DNA of 41,420 bases from an uncultured Anaeroplasmataceae bacterium (GTDB lineage Bacteria; Bacillota_I; Bacilli_A; Acholeplasmatales; Anaeroplasmataceae): the NCBI GenBank assembly GCA_947589245.1, contig CANQBD010000013.1, positions 1 through 41,420 of the forward strand, given 5' to 3'. The position numbers and the translations under genes are program-made. Below the pieces are notes generated by a model that worked only from the letters and a program-made list of their open reading frames with translations, did not search any database and was not told the origin of the DNA. Of the stretch, positions 8,263-17,618 are shown one piece after another (positions within the stretch are counted from its first letter, which is position 1; each line of letters starts with the position of its first letter).

Positions 8263-8949
8263 CTATCTTTCCTCATATAGAGGAATCATTAAATAATCAT
8301 TATTATAATCAAATAAATAAACACTATTGCCCCTATTTGTCTTAAAAACTAATCGCTTATTCCCATTAAATAAAATAGCTGTATCATCATCTAAAGCATA
8401 GCTGGAAAATTCATATTTTTTGACCTCATCATTGTATTTTTCTAAACCATTATGGTTATAATGGGGACAAACTGTCATCTTTAAAATACCTAAGCCCTCT
8501 ACCATTTGATAATTATAGTAGTTAACACCATCACTATAAGCATATTTATCCCCCATACCAGCAAAGCTTAATAAAATAGCTCCAGCTGACATCCCTAAAA
8601 ATAATTTATTACTATAACAAGCCTCTAAAAGATTTTTAAGGATTGGACTAGTTTTAACTATGCTAACCAATTCTTTAGCATCACCACCACCAAAATAAAT
8701 AACATCTGCCCAAGCAAATAATTCATTAACAGTATTTTCATCAAGAGTCTCTAAATATCTTACCTCTAAATTTAAATTATGCGTGATATTTTTAAATTTA
8801 TCAATACTTAAAATTAGATTAGGATAAGTAGCATAAGGAATGAAAAGAATTTTAGGCTTATGTAAATTTAAACAGGTAAATATTTTAAGTTCTAAATCAA
8901 AATTATAATGATCTGGACTCTTACCACCAATCAAACCAAATTTAGCCAT
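8263..8949 (-). CDS. Peptidase S51 family (dipeptidase E-like) protein
   Basis: This 228-residue protein has the S51 fold marks: DVIYFGGGDAKELV near 82-95, nucleophile Ser121 in FLGMSAGAILLS, and downstream CPHYNHNG (His near 162) and ALDDDTAI. The family is cytoplasmic and cleaves Asp-X dipeptides (PepE) or cyanophycin dipeptides; this member could also be an amidotransferase-like relative. The start ATG at 8949 overlaps the end of trmB by eight bases, so translation is likely coupled. It is grouped with the M20 dipeptidase pepV, consistent with peptide use, though trmB lies between them. Family confident, substrate not. Confidence 0.82.
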   Translation of the reverse strand: MAKFGLIGGKSPDHYNFDLELKIFTCLNLHKPKILFIPYATYPNLILSIDKFKNITHNLNLEVRYLETLDENTVNELFAWADVIYFGGGDAKELVSIVKTSPILKNLLEACYSNKLFLGMSAGAILLSFAGMGDKYAYSDGVNYYNYQMVEGLGILKMTVCPHYNHNGLEKYNDEVKKYEFSSYALDDDTAILFNGNKRLVFKTNRGNSVYLFDYNNDYLMIPLYEER

Positions 8950-9583
8950 TTTTCTTTCTTGCCTCTAAACGATAAATAGGACCAAGCTTAGACCACTTCT
9001 CTTCAAACTCAGTAGTAATATTAAAAATCTCACTGTCCTTATTTAAATCAAGGGAAATATTGGCTAAAATCCAACCATTATTATTAAATGTTTCCAAAGA
9101 ATATTCGAAAAAATGCCGATTATCAGTTTTTTGATAAATAGCACCATTAGCCTTTAAAATATCCTTATAGCTATTTAAAAAAGACTCCGAAGTCAAACGC
9201 CTTTTAGCATGATGATTCTTAGGCCACGGATCTGAAAAATTTAAATAGATAAGATCTACCTCCTCTTTAGCAAAATAATCTCTGAGCCTACTCGCATCAA
9301 TAATTGCTAAACGTAAATTAGGAAGCTCTTTATCACTAACTCTTTCTAAAGCTCTTAATAAAACTGAATCATATTTTTCAATAGCTAAATAATTGATATG
9401 TGGATTAAGGCTTGCAAGCTCACTAATAAACTTTCCCTTACCACAACCAATTTCTAAATGAAGGGGATTATTATTGCCAAATGCTTTGGACCATTGGCCC
9501 TTATAATTTTGCGGGGCAGCTATAAAATAGGTATCATTAGCCGCTAGCTTAATATAGGCATCTTTTATCTTTCTTAAGCGCAT
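8942..9583 (-). CDS. trmB: tRNA (guanine-N7-)-methyltransferase
   Basis: This 213-residue SAM-dependent enzyme makes m7G46 in the tRNA variable loop. The SAM motif LEIGCGKGKFI is at about residues 42-52, AIEKYD near 69-74, YLNFSDPWPKNHHAKRRL near 113-130 (the TrmB DPWPK-H-RR signature), and TDN near 154. The start at 9583 lies one base past the pepV stop with no convincing Shine-Dalgarno, so it probably relies on coupling to pepV. The end overlaps pepE. No anomaly in the catalytic motifs. Confidence 0.95.
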   Translation of the reverse strand: MRLRKIKDAYIKLAANDTYFIAAPQNYKGQWSKAFGNNNPLHLEIGCGKGKFISELASLNPHINYLAIEKYDSVLLRALERVSDKELPNLRLAIIDASRLRDYFAKEEVDLIYLNFSDPWPKNHHAKRRLTSESFLNSYKDILKANGAIYQKTDNRHFFEYSLETFNNNGWILANISLDLNKDSEIFNITTEFEEKWSKLGPIYRLEARKKNG

Positions 9584-9584
9584 C

Positions 9585-10931
9585 TTATTTTGTTAGTTCG
9601 TATATTGCTTTTGCGTAGATTTCAATAGCCTTTAAGAAATCAGTCTCAAACATATATTCATCAGCAATATGACAAACATCCTCTCTTCCTGGCAAAAGTG
9701 GTCCATAGGCTACAGCATTATCAATAAACTTAGCATAAGTACCACCACCAATAGTGATAGGTTCAGATTTTAAATCACCTGTAGCTTCCCTATAGACCTT
9801 CATTAAAGTTGTAACTAAGAAGCCATGAGGATCAACATAGTGAAAACCACCAAAACTATGAACATCAACCTCAAAGCCGATTGAACTTGCAGCCGCATTT
9901 ATACATGCCAATAGCTTAGCCTTATGTTCTTCTTTTGGCACCCGACAATCGATACCAATCTTAACCTTACCATCTTTGATACTTACTAAGCCTACATTGC
10001 TGGTAAGCTCCTTCATTTGTTCATCATAAATCGCATAGCCAAGCTTTTTGCCAAAAGGATCAAAGGTTAAATAATCAACAAAAAACTTTGATAAGGGCGT
10101 TGGATAAACTTCATTTAAAAAACTAAATAAAATAAAACTGGCATTAAGACCATTTTGCGGTACCATCGCATGACTTGATACTCCATAGGCTACATAATAT
10201 CCCTCAACAATTTCCCCTTGATAATTATGCTTAGCTAAATATTCTTGATATTCTTTTGTTAAATCTTTATTCAGTTTCATTTTGGCAACTGCCGGAACAA
10301 CATTATAACGAAGACCACATTCAAATTCTTTAATAATTTCACTTGCAGCTAATTCTCCTAAAAAGTCATATGTACAATGGGCCTTTTCACCATAAATAAG
10401 CGGAAAATCAGCATCTGGAGAAAAACCAAGTTCTGGTAAAGGCTGTTTTGTAAAATAATGCGTTAAACACCGCGAACCTGATTCCTCATCACAGCCCATG
10501 ATCAAACGGACTTTTTTCTTAGGTGTAAAACCAGCATCCTTTAAAAGTTTAAAAGCCATATACGTAGCAACTAGTGGTCCCTTGTCATCAACTACTCCTC
10601 GACCAAACAATTTACCATCTTTAATTGTTAAAACAAAAGGATCACTTTGCCACTTTTGATCAGCAACAGGAACAACATCTAAATGCGCTAAGATACCTAA
10701 GGTCTCATCCCCACTACCAAATTCAATATGACCAGCATAATTATCTGCATTATACGTTTTAAAACCGGCTAATTCGGCATAACGTAGGATAAATTTTAAG
10801 CAATCTTTATTTTCGTTACCAAAAGGTTCTTTAGATTTAGGCTTAAATTCATCTAATACTGTCCTAAAAGAAACAAGCTTTGATAATAAAAATAAAGCTT
10901 CTTCTTCATATTTTTTAACTTCAAAATCCAT
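9585..10931 (-). CDS. pepV: Dipeptidase PepV (M20 family, Xaa-His dipeptidase type)
   Basis: This 448-residue cytoplasmic zinc aminopeptidase hydrolyses dipeptides. M20 metal ligands are visible: His83 in GILAHLDVVPV, Asp115 in GRGVVDDKGP, Glu149/150 in GCDEESGS, Asp173 in FSPDADFP, and a late His in DVCHIADEY. The insert between the two halves of the catalytic domain matches PepV. The ATG at 10931 has GGAGG six bases upstream; this SD immediately follows the U-run of the hairpin at 10952-10987. It is first of pepV-trmB-pepE-pdp, apparently transcribed by read-through from the HPr unit or from an unseen promoter. Confidence 0.93.
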   Translation of the reverse strand: MDFEVKKYEEEALFLLSKLVSFRTVLDEFKPKSKEPFGNENKDCLKFILRYAELAGFKTYNADNYAGHIEFGSGDETLGILAHLDVVPVADQKWQSDPFVLTIKDGKLFGRGVVDDKGPLVATYMAFKLLKDAGFTPKKKVRLIMGCDEESGSRCLTHYFTKQPLPELGFSPDADFPLIYGEKAHCTYDFLGELAASEIIKEFECGLRYNVVPAVAKMKLNKDLTKEYQEYLAKHNYQGEIVEGYYVAYGVSSHAMVPQNGLNASFILFSFLNEVYPTPLSKFFVDYLTFDPFGKKLGYAIYDEQMKELTSNVGLVSIKDGKVKIGIDCRVPKEEHKAKLLACINAAASSIGFEVDVHSFGGFHYVDPHGFLVTTLMKVYREATGDLKSEPITIGGGTYAKFIDNAVAYGPLLPGREDVCHIADEYMFETDFLKAIEIYAKAIYELTK

Positions 10932-10951
10932 GATAATCCTCCAAAAAACAA

Positions 10952-10987
10952 AATAAATTATTACCCATAAAAGAATAATAATTTATT
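10952..10987 (-). terminator. AT-only hairpin after ptsH
   Basis: A perfect 12-base stem AATAAATTATTA / TAATAATTTATT with a 12-base loop, followed by TTGTTTTTT. It could stop transcription after HPr, but a stem without G-C pairs is weak. The U-run abuts the pepV GGAGG, so it might also affect pepV translation. Confidence 0.55.
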
Positions 10988-10993
10988 ATTTTC

Positions 10994-11266
10994 TTATATT
11001 TCTTTACCTAAATTAAGTTCAACTATTTTATCTGAAATAGTTTGCATAGCCTGTTTTTCATCAACACCATCACAAGTTACACTGATAATAGTACCACTAT
11101 AAATACCTAAAGACATTACACCCATAATAGACTTAAAATCGACAGTTCTCTTTAAAGCCTCAAGACTAATCTCAGCTTGAAACTGCATACAAACATTAAC
11201 TAATGAGGTTGCAGGACGAGCATGAACACCTGACTCATTAGTAATCTTAAATTTCTTGCTTATCAT
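10994..11266 (-). CDS. ptsH: Phosphocarrier protein HPr
   Basis: This 90-residue protein carries phosphate from EI to EII sugar transporters. His15 in SGVHARPAT is the phospho-acceptor, and Ser46 in DFKSIMGVMSLGI is the HPr kinase site used in Gram-positive catabolite control. Having His15 rules out Crh. AAGGAGG precedes the ATG. It is two bases behind the EIIB-like gene and not beside ptsI, which is somewhat unusual. The hairpin at 10952-10987 follows. Identity certain. Confidence 0.96.
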   Translation of the reverse strand: MISKKFKITNESGVHARPATSLVNVCMQFQAEISLEALKRTVDFKSIMGVMSLGIYSGTIISVTCDGVDEKQAMQTISDKIVELNLGKEI

Positions 11267-11268
11267 AT

Positions 11269-11631
11269 TTAATCCTCCTTAATTATATGCTTGACTGTTT
11301 GACAAATCAAATCAGAATCATAGGAAAATAGCATTTTTACAATATTACCTGTAACAAACACCCCAGCATTAGAAAGCTTTTTTAAAGCCTCTAAATTAGC
11401 CTTATCTAAATCCTTAAGTGTGAATTTAGTTCGACCATTCTCCGTAGCAACTAAAGCAATATTAGCTTTAGAGCCTAAGGCTAACATAAGATTATTAATG
11501 AAGACTTCATCGACCTTAATTTTAGGTCTTTTTTTCTTTGTATGCTTTAAAACAACTAATAATATAATTATTAAGACACATAATAAGATAACACAACTAA
11601 TTGAAATCGCAATGATAGCTATATTATTCAT
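11269..11631 (-). CDS. Membrane-anchored PTS EIIB-like protein lacking the phospho-cysteine
   Basis: This 120-residue protein has one N-terminal membrane helix (about 5-28), a KKKRPK basic stop and a small domain at 40-120. The domain aligns by eye with glucose-type EIIB: NIALVATENGRTKFTL lies where EIIB has NIKSLDACITRLRVTV, and LKKLSNAGVFVTGNIVKMLFSYDSDLI matches [24 protein letters not shown]. The phosphorylated Cys position is Glu64, while the nearby Arg (R67) is kept. It cannot transfer phosphate in the normal way. Being adjacent to HPr suggests a sensing or scaffold role, or a decayed transporter fragment. SD AAGGATGTGA; promoter at 11652-11680. Fold call moderately sure, function unknown. 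Confidence 0.75.
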   Translation of the reverse strand: MNNIAIIAISISCVILLCVLIIILLVVLKHTKKKRPKIKVDEVFINNLMLALGSKANIALVATENGRTKFTLKDLDKANLEALKKLSNAGVFVTGNIVKMLFSYDSDLICQTVKHIIKED

Positions 11632-11651
11632 ATTTTCACATCCTTAACTAT

Positions 11652-11680
11652 ATTATATAAATTTTCAAAAGTTTATTCAA
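11652..11680 (-). promoter_or_regulatory. Promoter for the EIIB-like gene and ptsH
   Basis: TTGAAT (11675-11680), 17 bases, perfect TATAAT (11652-11657) on the minus strand, about 20 bases before the ATG at 11631. Confidence 0.8.
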
Positions 11681-11732
11681 TTGTTTTTTATATTAAAGTC
11701 GACATTTGTCTATGCATTTAGTATGCATTAAT

Positions 11733-11741
11733 CATACCTTA
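11733..11741 (+). promoter_or_regulatory. Possible sporulation-sigma -10 for the coat gene
   Basis: CATACCTTA fits the CATANNNTA -10 used by sigma-K (and resembles sigma-E). No clear -35 is seen, and the predicted start would fall in the Shine-Dalgarno at 11747-11754, so this is weak. Two ATGCAT copies lie just upstream at 11712-11728. Confidence 0.25.
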
Positions 11742-11762
11742 TTTGTAGGAGGTGAAATAATA

Positions 11763-13826
<2,064 letters not shown>

Positions 13827-13842
13827 TTTTTTACCTCTTTTC

Positions 13843-14865
13843 TCATTCTATAAACATTGCATCACCAAAGGAAAAAAAGCGATATTTCTCTTTAACAGCC
13901 TCATTATAAGCAGCCATTATAAAATCCTTACCTGCAAAAGCACTAACTAACATAATCAAAGTAGACTTAGGCAAATGAAAATTCGTAATTTGAGCATCAA
14001 CTACCTTAAATTTGTATCCCGGATAAATAAAAATATCAGTTGTAGCACAGCATTCCCTAAAACCATTATCATAGGCTGACTCTAAAGTTCTAGTTGAAGT
14101 TGTCCCACAAGCAATAATTCTTTTTCCACTAGCCTTAGCCCGATTTAAAGCTAAAGCGGCTTCTTTAGAAATCTCATAATATTCCTCATGCATCTTATGT
14201 TCTGAAACATCTTCAACCTCAACTGGTCTAAAGGTCCCTAAACCAACATGTAGGGTAATAAAAATAATTTCAACTCCCTTAGCCTTTAAAGCCTCTAAAA
14301 GTTCATTAGTAAAATGAAGACCAGCTGTTGGAGCCGCTGCTGAACCAGGATTTTTAGCATAGACAGTTTGATAACGATTAGGATCATTTAGATTTTCATG
14401 AATATAAGGTGGCAAAGGCATTTGACCAAGCTTGTCCAAAAGTTCAACTAAAATGCCCTTATAAATAAGCTCAAATTCACAAATTCCCATATCCTCTTTT
14501 TTAATACATTTAGCCTTTAAAAGACCACTACCAAAAACAATGATACTACCTAACTTTACCCGTCTTTGTGGTTTAGCTAGACACTGCCAAATATTTTCAC
14601 CTAAATCTTTAAGTAAAAGAATTTCTATCACAGCTTTAGTATCTTCCTTCTCCCCAATTAACCGAGCAGGAATAACCTTAGTATCATTTAAAACTAAAAC
14701 ATCATTACTCGATAAATAATTGATAATATCAGAAAACTGACGATGCTCGATAGTTTTATTTTGACGATTTAAAACCATTAAACGTGAACCACTACGCTTT
14801 AAAAGTGGCGTTTGAGCAATAAGCTCTTCTGGCAAATTATAATCATAATCACTTGTTTTTATCAT
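13843..14865 (-). CDS. queA: S-adenosylmethionine:tRNA ribosyltransferase-isomerase
   Basis: This 340-residue enzyme transfers and rearranges the ribosyl of SAM onto preQ1 in tRNA, giving epoxyqueuosine. Family marks include [15 protein letters not shown] at the start, [10 protein letters not shown] near 60-69, AKPQRRVK near 97, [14 protein letters not shown] near 173-186 and [17 protein letters not shown] near 298-314. The ATG overlaps the ruvB stop as ATGA, so it is translationally coupled. With tgt two genes on, this forms the queuosine insertion branch; preQ1 synthesis genes are not in the window. Confidence 0.96.
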   Translation of the reverse strand: MIKTSDYDYNLPEELIAQTPLLKRSGSRLMVLNRQNKTIEHRQFSDIINYLSSNDVLVLNDTKVIPARLIGEKEDTKAVIEILLLKDLGENIWQCLAKPQRRVKLGSIIVFGSGLLKAKCIKKEDMGICEFELIYKGILVELLDKLGQMPLPPYIHENLNDPNRYQTVYAKNPGSAAAPTAGLHFTNELLEALKAKGVEIIFITLHVGLGTFRPVEVEDVSEHKMHEEYYEISKEAALALNRAKASGKRIIACGTTSTRTLESAYDNGFRECCATTDIFIYPGYKFKVVDAQITNFHLPKSTLIMLVSAFAGKDFIMAAYNEAVKEKYRFFSFGDAMFIE

Positions 14866-15869
14866 GAAAATAACCCCTTATAATATGGTATTCCTAATTC
14901 CTTATAGGCCTTTTCAGTAGCAATCCTACCTCTACTAGAACGCTTAATATAGCCCTCCTGTAATAAATAAGGCTCATAGACATCCTCAATTGTTGAAACC
15001 TCCTCAGAAATAGTGGCAGCAATTGATTCAACCCCAACAGGACCACCCTTAAAGGTATTGATTATGGCCTTAAGATAGCGATAGTCAGTATAATCTAAAC
15101 CATTTTTATCAATACCTAATTTAGCTAAGGCTTCATTGCAAATAGGAAGGGTAATAACCCCCTCATTACGAACATCAGCAAAATCCCTAACCCGCCTAAA
15201 TAAACGATTAGCAATTCGTGGTGTTCCTCTACTTCTACTAGCCAACTCAACTAAAGCTGCTTGATCAATAGTTGTCTCATAGACAGCAGCTGTTCTAGAA
15301 ATAATGGCCTCTAGTTCTGTAAGCTTATAATAATCTAACCGCAAAACAACGCCAAAACGATCTCTTAAAGGAGCAGATAAATCCCCAAAACGCGTGGTAG
15401 CCCCAACTAAAGTAAAAGGTGGCAGTTCAATTCTAATACTTCTCGTACTGCTATCCTTACCAACAACAATATCAATTACATAATCCTCCATTGCACTATA
15501 TAGAACTTCTTCCACATAGCGAGGTAGACGATGAATTTCATCAATAAATAAAACATCACCCTCTGATAGCTTCGATAAAACAGCCGCTAAATCCCCACTT
15601 CTTTCAATTGAAGGCCCTGAAATAACTTGGATATTCGTTCCAAGCTCGTTGGCAATAATTTGAGCAAGAGTCGTTTTACCTAAACCAGGAGGTCCATAAA
15701 GTAGGACATGATCTAATGATTCATTACGTTTTAAGGCAGCCTTGATATAAATATCTAGCATTTCCTTAGACTCCTCTTGACCAATATATTCTTTTAAGCT
15801 TTGAGGCCGTAAAGATAAATTGTCTTCCTCCTCAACAACACTTGGACTAATTACGCGTTCATCAGCCAA
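14862..15869 (-). CDS. ruvB: Holliday junction branch-migration ATPase RuvB
   Basis: This 335-residue AAA+ motor drives branch migration with RuvA. Walker [13 protein letters not shown] near 59-70, Walker [12 protein letters not shown] near 106-116, sensor [19 protein letters not shown] near 153-171, and the RuvB winged-helix C-terminus with [11 protein letters not shown] near 275. The start is a TTG at 15869, three bases behind AGGTGATT, an uncommon start codon here. It follows ruvA by nine bases. Confidence 0.97.
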   Translation of the reverse strand: MADERVISPSVVEEEDNLSLRPQSLKEYIGQEESKEMLDIYIKAALKRNESLDHVLLYGPPGLGKTTLAQIIANELGTNIQVISGPSIERSGDLAAVLSKLSEGDVLFIDEIHRLPRYVEEVLYSAMEDYVIDIVVGKDSSTRSIRIELPPFTLVGATTRFGDLSAPLRDRFGVVLRLDYYKLTELEAIISRTAAVYETTIDQAALVELASRSRGTPRIANRLFRRVRDFADVRNEGVITLPICNEALAKLGIDKNGLDYTDYRYLKAIINTFKGGPVGVESIAATISEEVSTIEDVYEPYLLQEGYIKRSSRGRIATEKAYKELGIPYYKGLFS

Positions 15870-15878
15870 TTAAATCAC

Positions 15879-16436
15879 CTACTTCACTAAAAGCTTTAAA
15901 GCTTCCTTTACTAAATTTCCTTCATCTAAGGCTCCATCAAGCTTAGGTAAAACCTTAGAAATTTCTTTTTTACTATAGCCTAAGGCAATTAAAGCTTCCT
16001 CAACATCATCAAGCTTAGAACCCTTATAACTAATAGCCTCATCATAATTAAGTTTACCTTGTAAATCTAAAATAATTTGCTGGCTAGCTTTAGCCCCAAT
16101 TCCTGGAAACTTTCTTAAATAAGCATCATTACGACTTTCAATAGCACTAACAATTTCTTTAACCGTACCGGTAGCTAGAATCGACAACGCACTCTTAGGT
16201 CCAATCCCACTTACCGAAATAAGCTTTAAAAAAAGCTCCTTTTCATCTTCACTACCAAAACCATATAAATCGATTAAATCTTCTCTAACATATTGATGCA
16301 CAAAAACCTTACATTCATTGTTTAATTTAAAACTATAAGGATTACTGACAATAAGTAAATAACCAATACCATTATTTTCAATAATGATATTTTTCGGAGT
16401 TATTTTGGTAACCACACCTTTAATATATCCATACAT
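15879..16436 (-). CDS. ruvA: Holliday junction DNA-binding protein RuvA
   Basis: This 185-residue protein starts at the ATG at 16436 (MYGYIKG), six bases behind AAAGGTG; the GTG at 16445 overlaps that site. RuvA tetramers bind the four-way junction and load RuvB. N-terminal OB domain (MYGYIKGVVTKI), HhH region with LISVSGIGPKSALSIL near 71-86 and KFPGIGAKASQQIILDL near 110-126, and the C-terminal RuvB-binding domain with ALIALGYSKKEI. First gene of the ruvAB-queA-ppiB-tgt unit, with a promoter at 16454-16483. Confidence 0.96.
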   Translation of the reverse strand: MYGYIKGVVTKITPKNIIIENNGIGYLLIVSNPYSFKLNNECKVFVHQYVREDLIDLYGFGSEDEKELFLKLISVSGIGPKSALSILATGTVKEIVSAIESRNDAYLRKFPGIGAKASQQIILDLQGKLNYDEAISYKGSKLDDVEEALIALGYSKKEISKVLPKLDGALDEGNLVKEALKLLVK

Positions 16437-16453
16437 AAACTTCACCTTTTATA

Positions 16454-16483
16454 ATAATACCATATTTCACCGCATTTTTACAA
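16454..16483 (-). promoter_or_regulatory. Promoter for the ruvA operon
   Basis: TTGTAA (16478-16483), 18 bases, TATTAT (16454-16459) on the minus strand, just behind the terminator of the LysM gene and ahead of ruvA. Confidence 0.5.
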
Positions 16484-16512
16484 GAAAAACAGCTAGCTAA
16501 AAGGACTAAAAT

Positions 16513-16541
16513 AAAAAAGAAATGTAATTAGCTTACATTTC
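16513..16541 (-). terminator. Terminator of the LysM gene
   Basis: A perfect nine-base stem GAAATGTAA-GCTAA-TTACATTTC followed by T6 on the minus strand starts immediately after the TAG stop. Confidence 0.9.
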
Positions 16542-16925
16542 CTAAATTTTTTTAAATGTTCCCTTATAGGTTGGCGGTATTATACCTGGATAAGCTTTCC
16601 TAGAAATAGGCTCAACCTTACTAACCTCTTCTAAATTCTTTGAATCTGTTAAGTTAGGCTCTTCTTCAACAGGCTTAAAAGCTTCTTCTTTGGCTGTAAT
16701 TACCTCACTTATTTTAGGATAATATTTTTGTACAAAACTTTCTGTATTATCTAGGATTTGTTCAACCTCATTATTCAAAAGGGGAATTTTTATTTTCATA
16801 CCACTTGCTAGATTATTAAAATCTGTAATATGTAAATTAGTATTAACAAGCTCTTCAAGCTCTAAATGATACATATTTAAAATATCATAAATTGATTCAC
16901 CATTTTTAACAATATGTTCTAGCAT
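16542..16925 (-). CDS. LysM-domain protein, possibly SafA-like spore coat morphogen
   Basis: This 127-residue protein starts at the ATG at 16925 behind GGTGAT. Residues 1-46 form one LysM motif: EHIVKNGESIYDILNMYHL, then ITDFNNLASGMKIKIP. LysM binds peptidoglycan-type glycans. The rest is polar, with a charged Glu/Lys linker and a short C-terminal AYPGIIPPTYKGTFKKI. There is no signal peptide, as in SafA, whose LysM binds spore cortex from the mother-cell side. In B. subtilis safA lies close upstream of the ruvA-ruvB-queA-tgt group, and this gene sits directly upstream of ruvA, which supports a SafA-like guess. It is much shorter than B. subtilis SafA, so the function stays inferred. Confidence 0.75.
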   Translation of the reverse strand: MLEHIVKNGESIYDILNMYHLELEELVNTNLHITDFNNLASGMKIKIPLLNNEVEQILDNTESFVQKYYPKISEVITAKEEAFKPVEEEPNLTDSKNLEEVSKVEPISRKAYPGIIPPTYKGTFKKI

Positions 16926-16941
16926 TAATATCACCAATTTA

Positions 16942-17532
16942 TTATATGCTTTCTAAAACAAAAATATCCTCTCTTACTTGACTTACCTTACAAGGCAAAT
17001 CCCACTTTTTTAAAGTATGATCTTTAACAAAGCTATAATGCGTACTATCTCTTAAATACCACCAATTATTCTCTAAATAACTATCAATATAAGGCTTAGT
17101 CATAATAATTATCTTACCCCCAGACCTTAGATGCTTAAAAAGCTTCATAAGCTCCTCATAAGGCTCATGTAAATGCTCAAAGACCTCAATTAATATAATA
17201 TTATCATAAATATCTAAAGGTAAATCAAAATAATAAAGATCATAATAAGAACAACTAATACCTCTAGCATTTAAAATATCACTTAACGCATGAATCTTCC
17301 CACAACCAAAATCAAGACAGCTACCTTCCTTTAAAAAGGGGCTGATAAGATTAACTACATCATTCATATAATTTAGATATTTATCATCACAAACATGAAA
17401 ATCATAACGTCTTTTTTCTAAAGATTCTGACAACTTATCGACTTTAGTAAGAAAACCACAATTTAAGCATTGCTGGTACATAGTACCATTTATGATCAAC
17501 TTTTTAAAATTGCTACTACTACAACAATGCAT
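16942..17532 (-). CDS. Class I SAM-dependent methyltransferase, substrate unknown
   Basis: This 196-residue protein carries a methyltransferase core: CLDFGCGKIHALSDIL (SAM motif I) near 73-88, YYDLYYFD near 96 and IILIEVFEHLHEPYEEL near 111-127. This is the FEHL form seen in Methyltransf_23-type enzymes. The N-terminus has CCSSSNF, then CLNCGF near 22-27, a possible small zinc knuckle. SD AAAGGTG precedes the ATG. It is 16 bases upstream of the LysM gene and shares its terminator, so the two are probably co-expressed. It diverges from the coiled-coil gene. No specific target can be named. Confidence 0.75.
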   Translation of the reverse strand: MHCCSSSNFKKLIINGTMYQQCLNCGFLTKVDKLSESLEKRRYDFHVCDDKYLNYMNDVVNLISPFLKEGSCLDFGCGKIHALSDILNARGISCSYYDLYYFDLPLDIYDNIILIEVFEHLHEPYEELMKLFKHLRSGGKIIIMTKPYIDSYLENNWWYLRDSTHYSFVKDHTLKKWDLPCKVSQVREDIFVLESI

Positions 17533-17550
17533 TTAAAGCACACCTTTCCT

Positions 17551-17579
17551 TTGACTATTATTCAAAATAATTATATAAT
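17551..17579 (+). promoter_or_regulatory. Strong promoter of the coiled-coil gene
   Basis: TTGACT (17551-17556), 17 bases, perfect TATAAT (17574-17579). Transcription should start near 17586, about 33 bases before the ATG at 17619. The 86-base divergent gap must also hold the methyltransferase promoter, which I cannot place. Confidence 0.8.
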
Positions 17580-17618
17580 AAATAAAGTGGCAAAACAATA
17601 GAAAGCGAGGTGGTAAGA

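Noticed and set aside
9584-9600. Frameshift suspected between pepV and trmB because trmB lacks an SD
   Set aside because: Both proteins are full length with normal ends; one-base spacing is explained by translational coupling.
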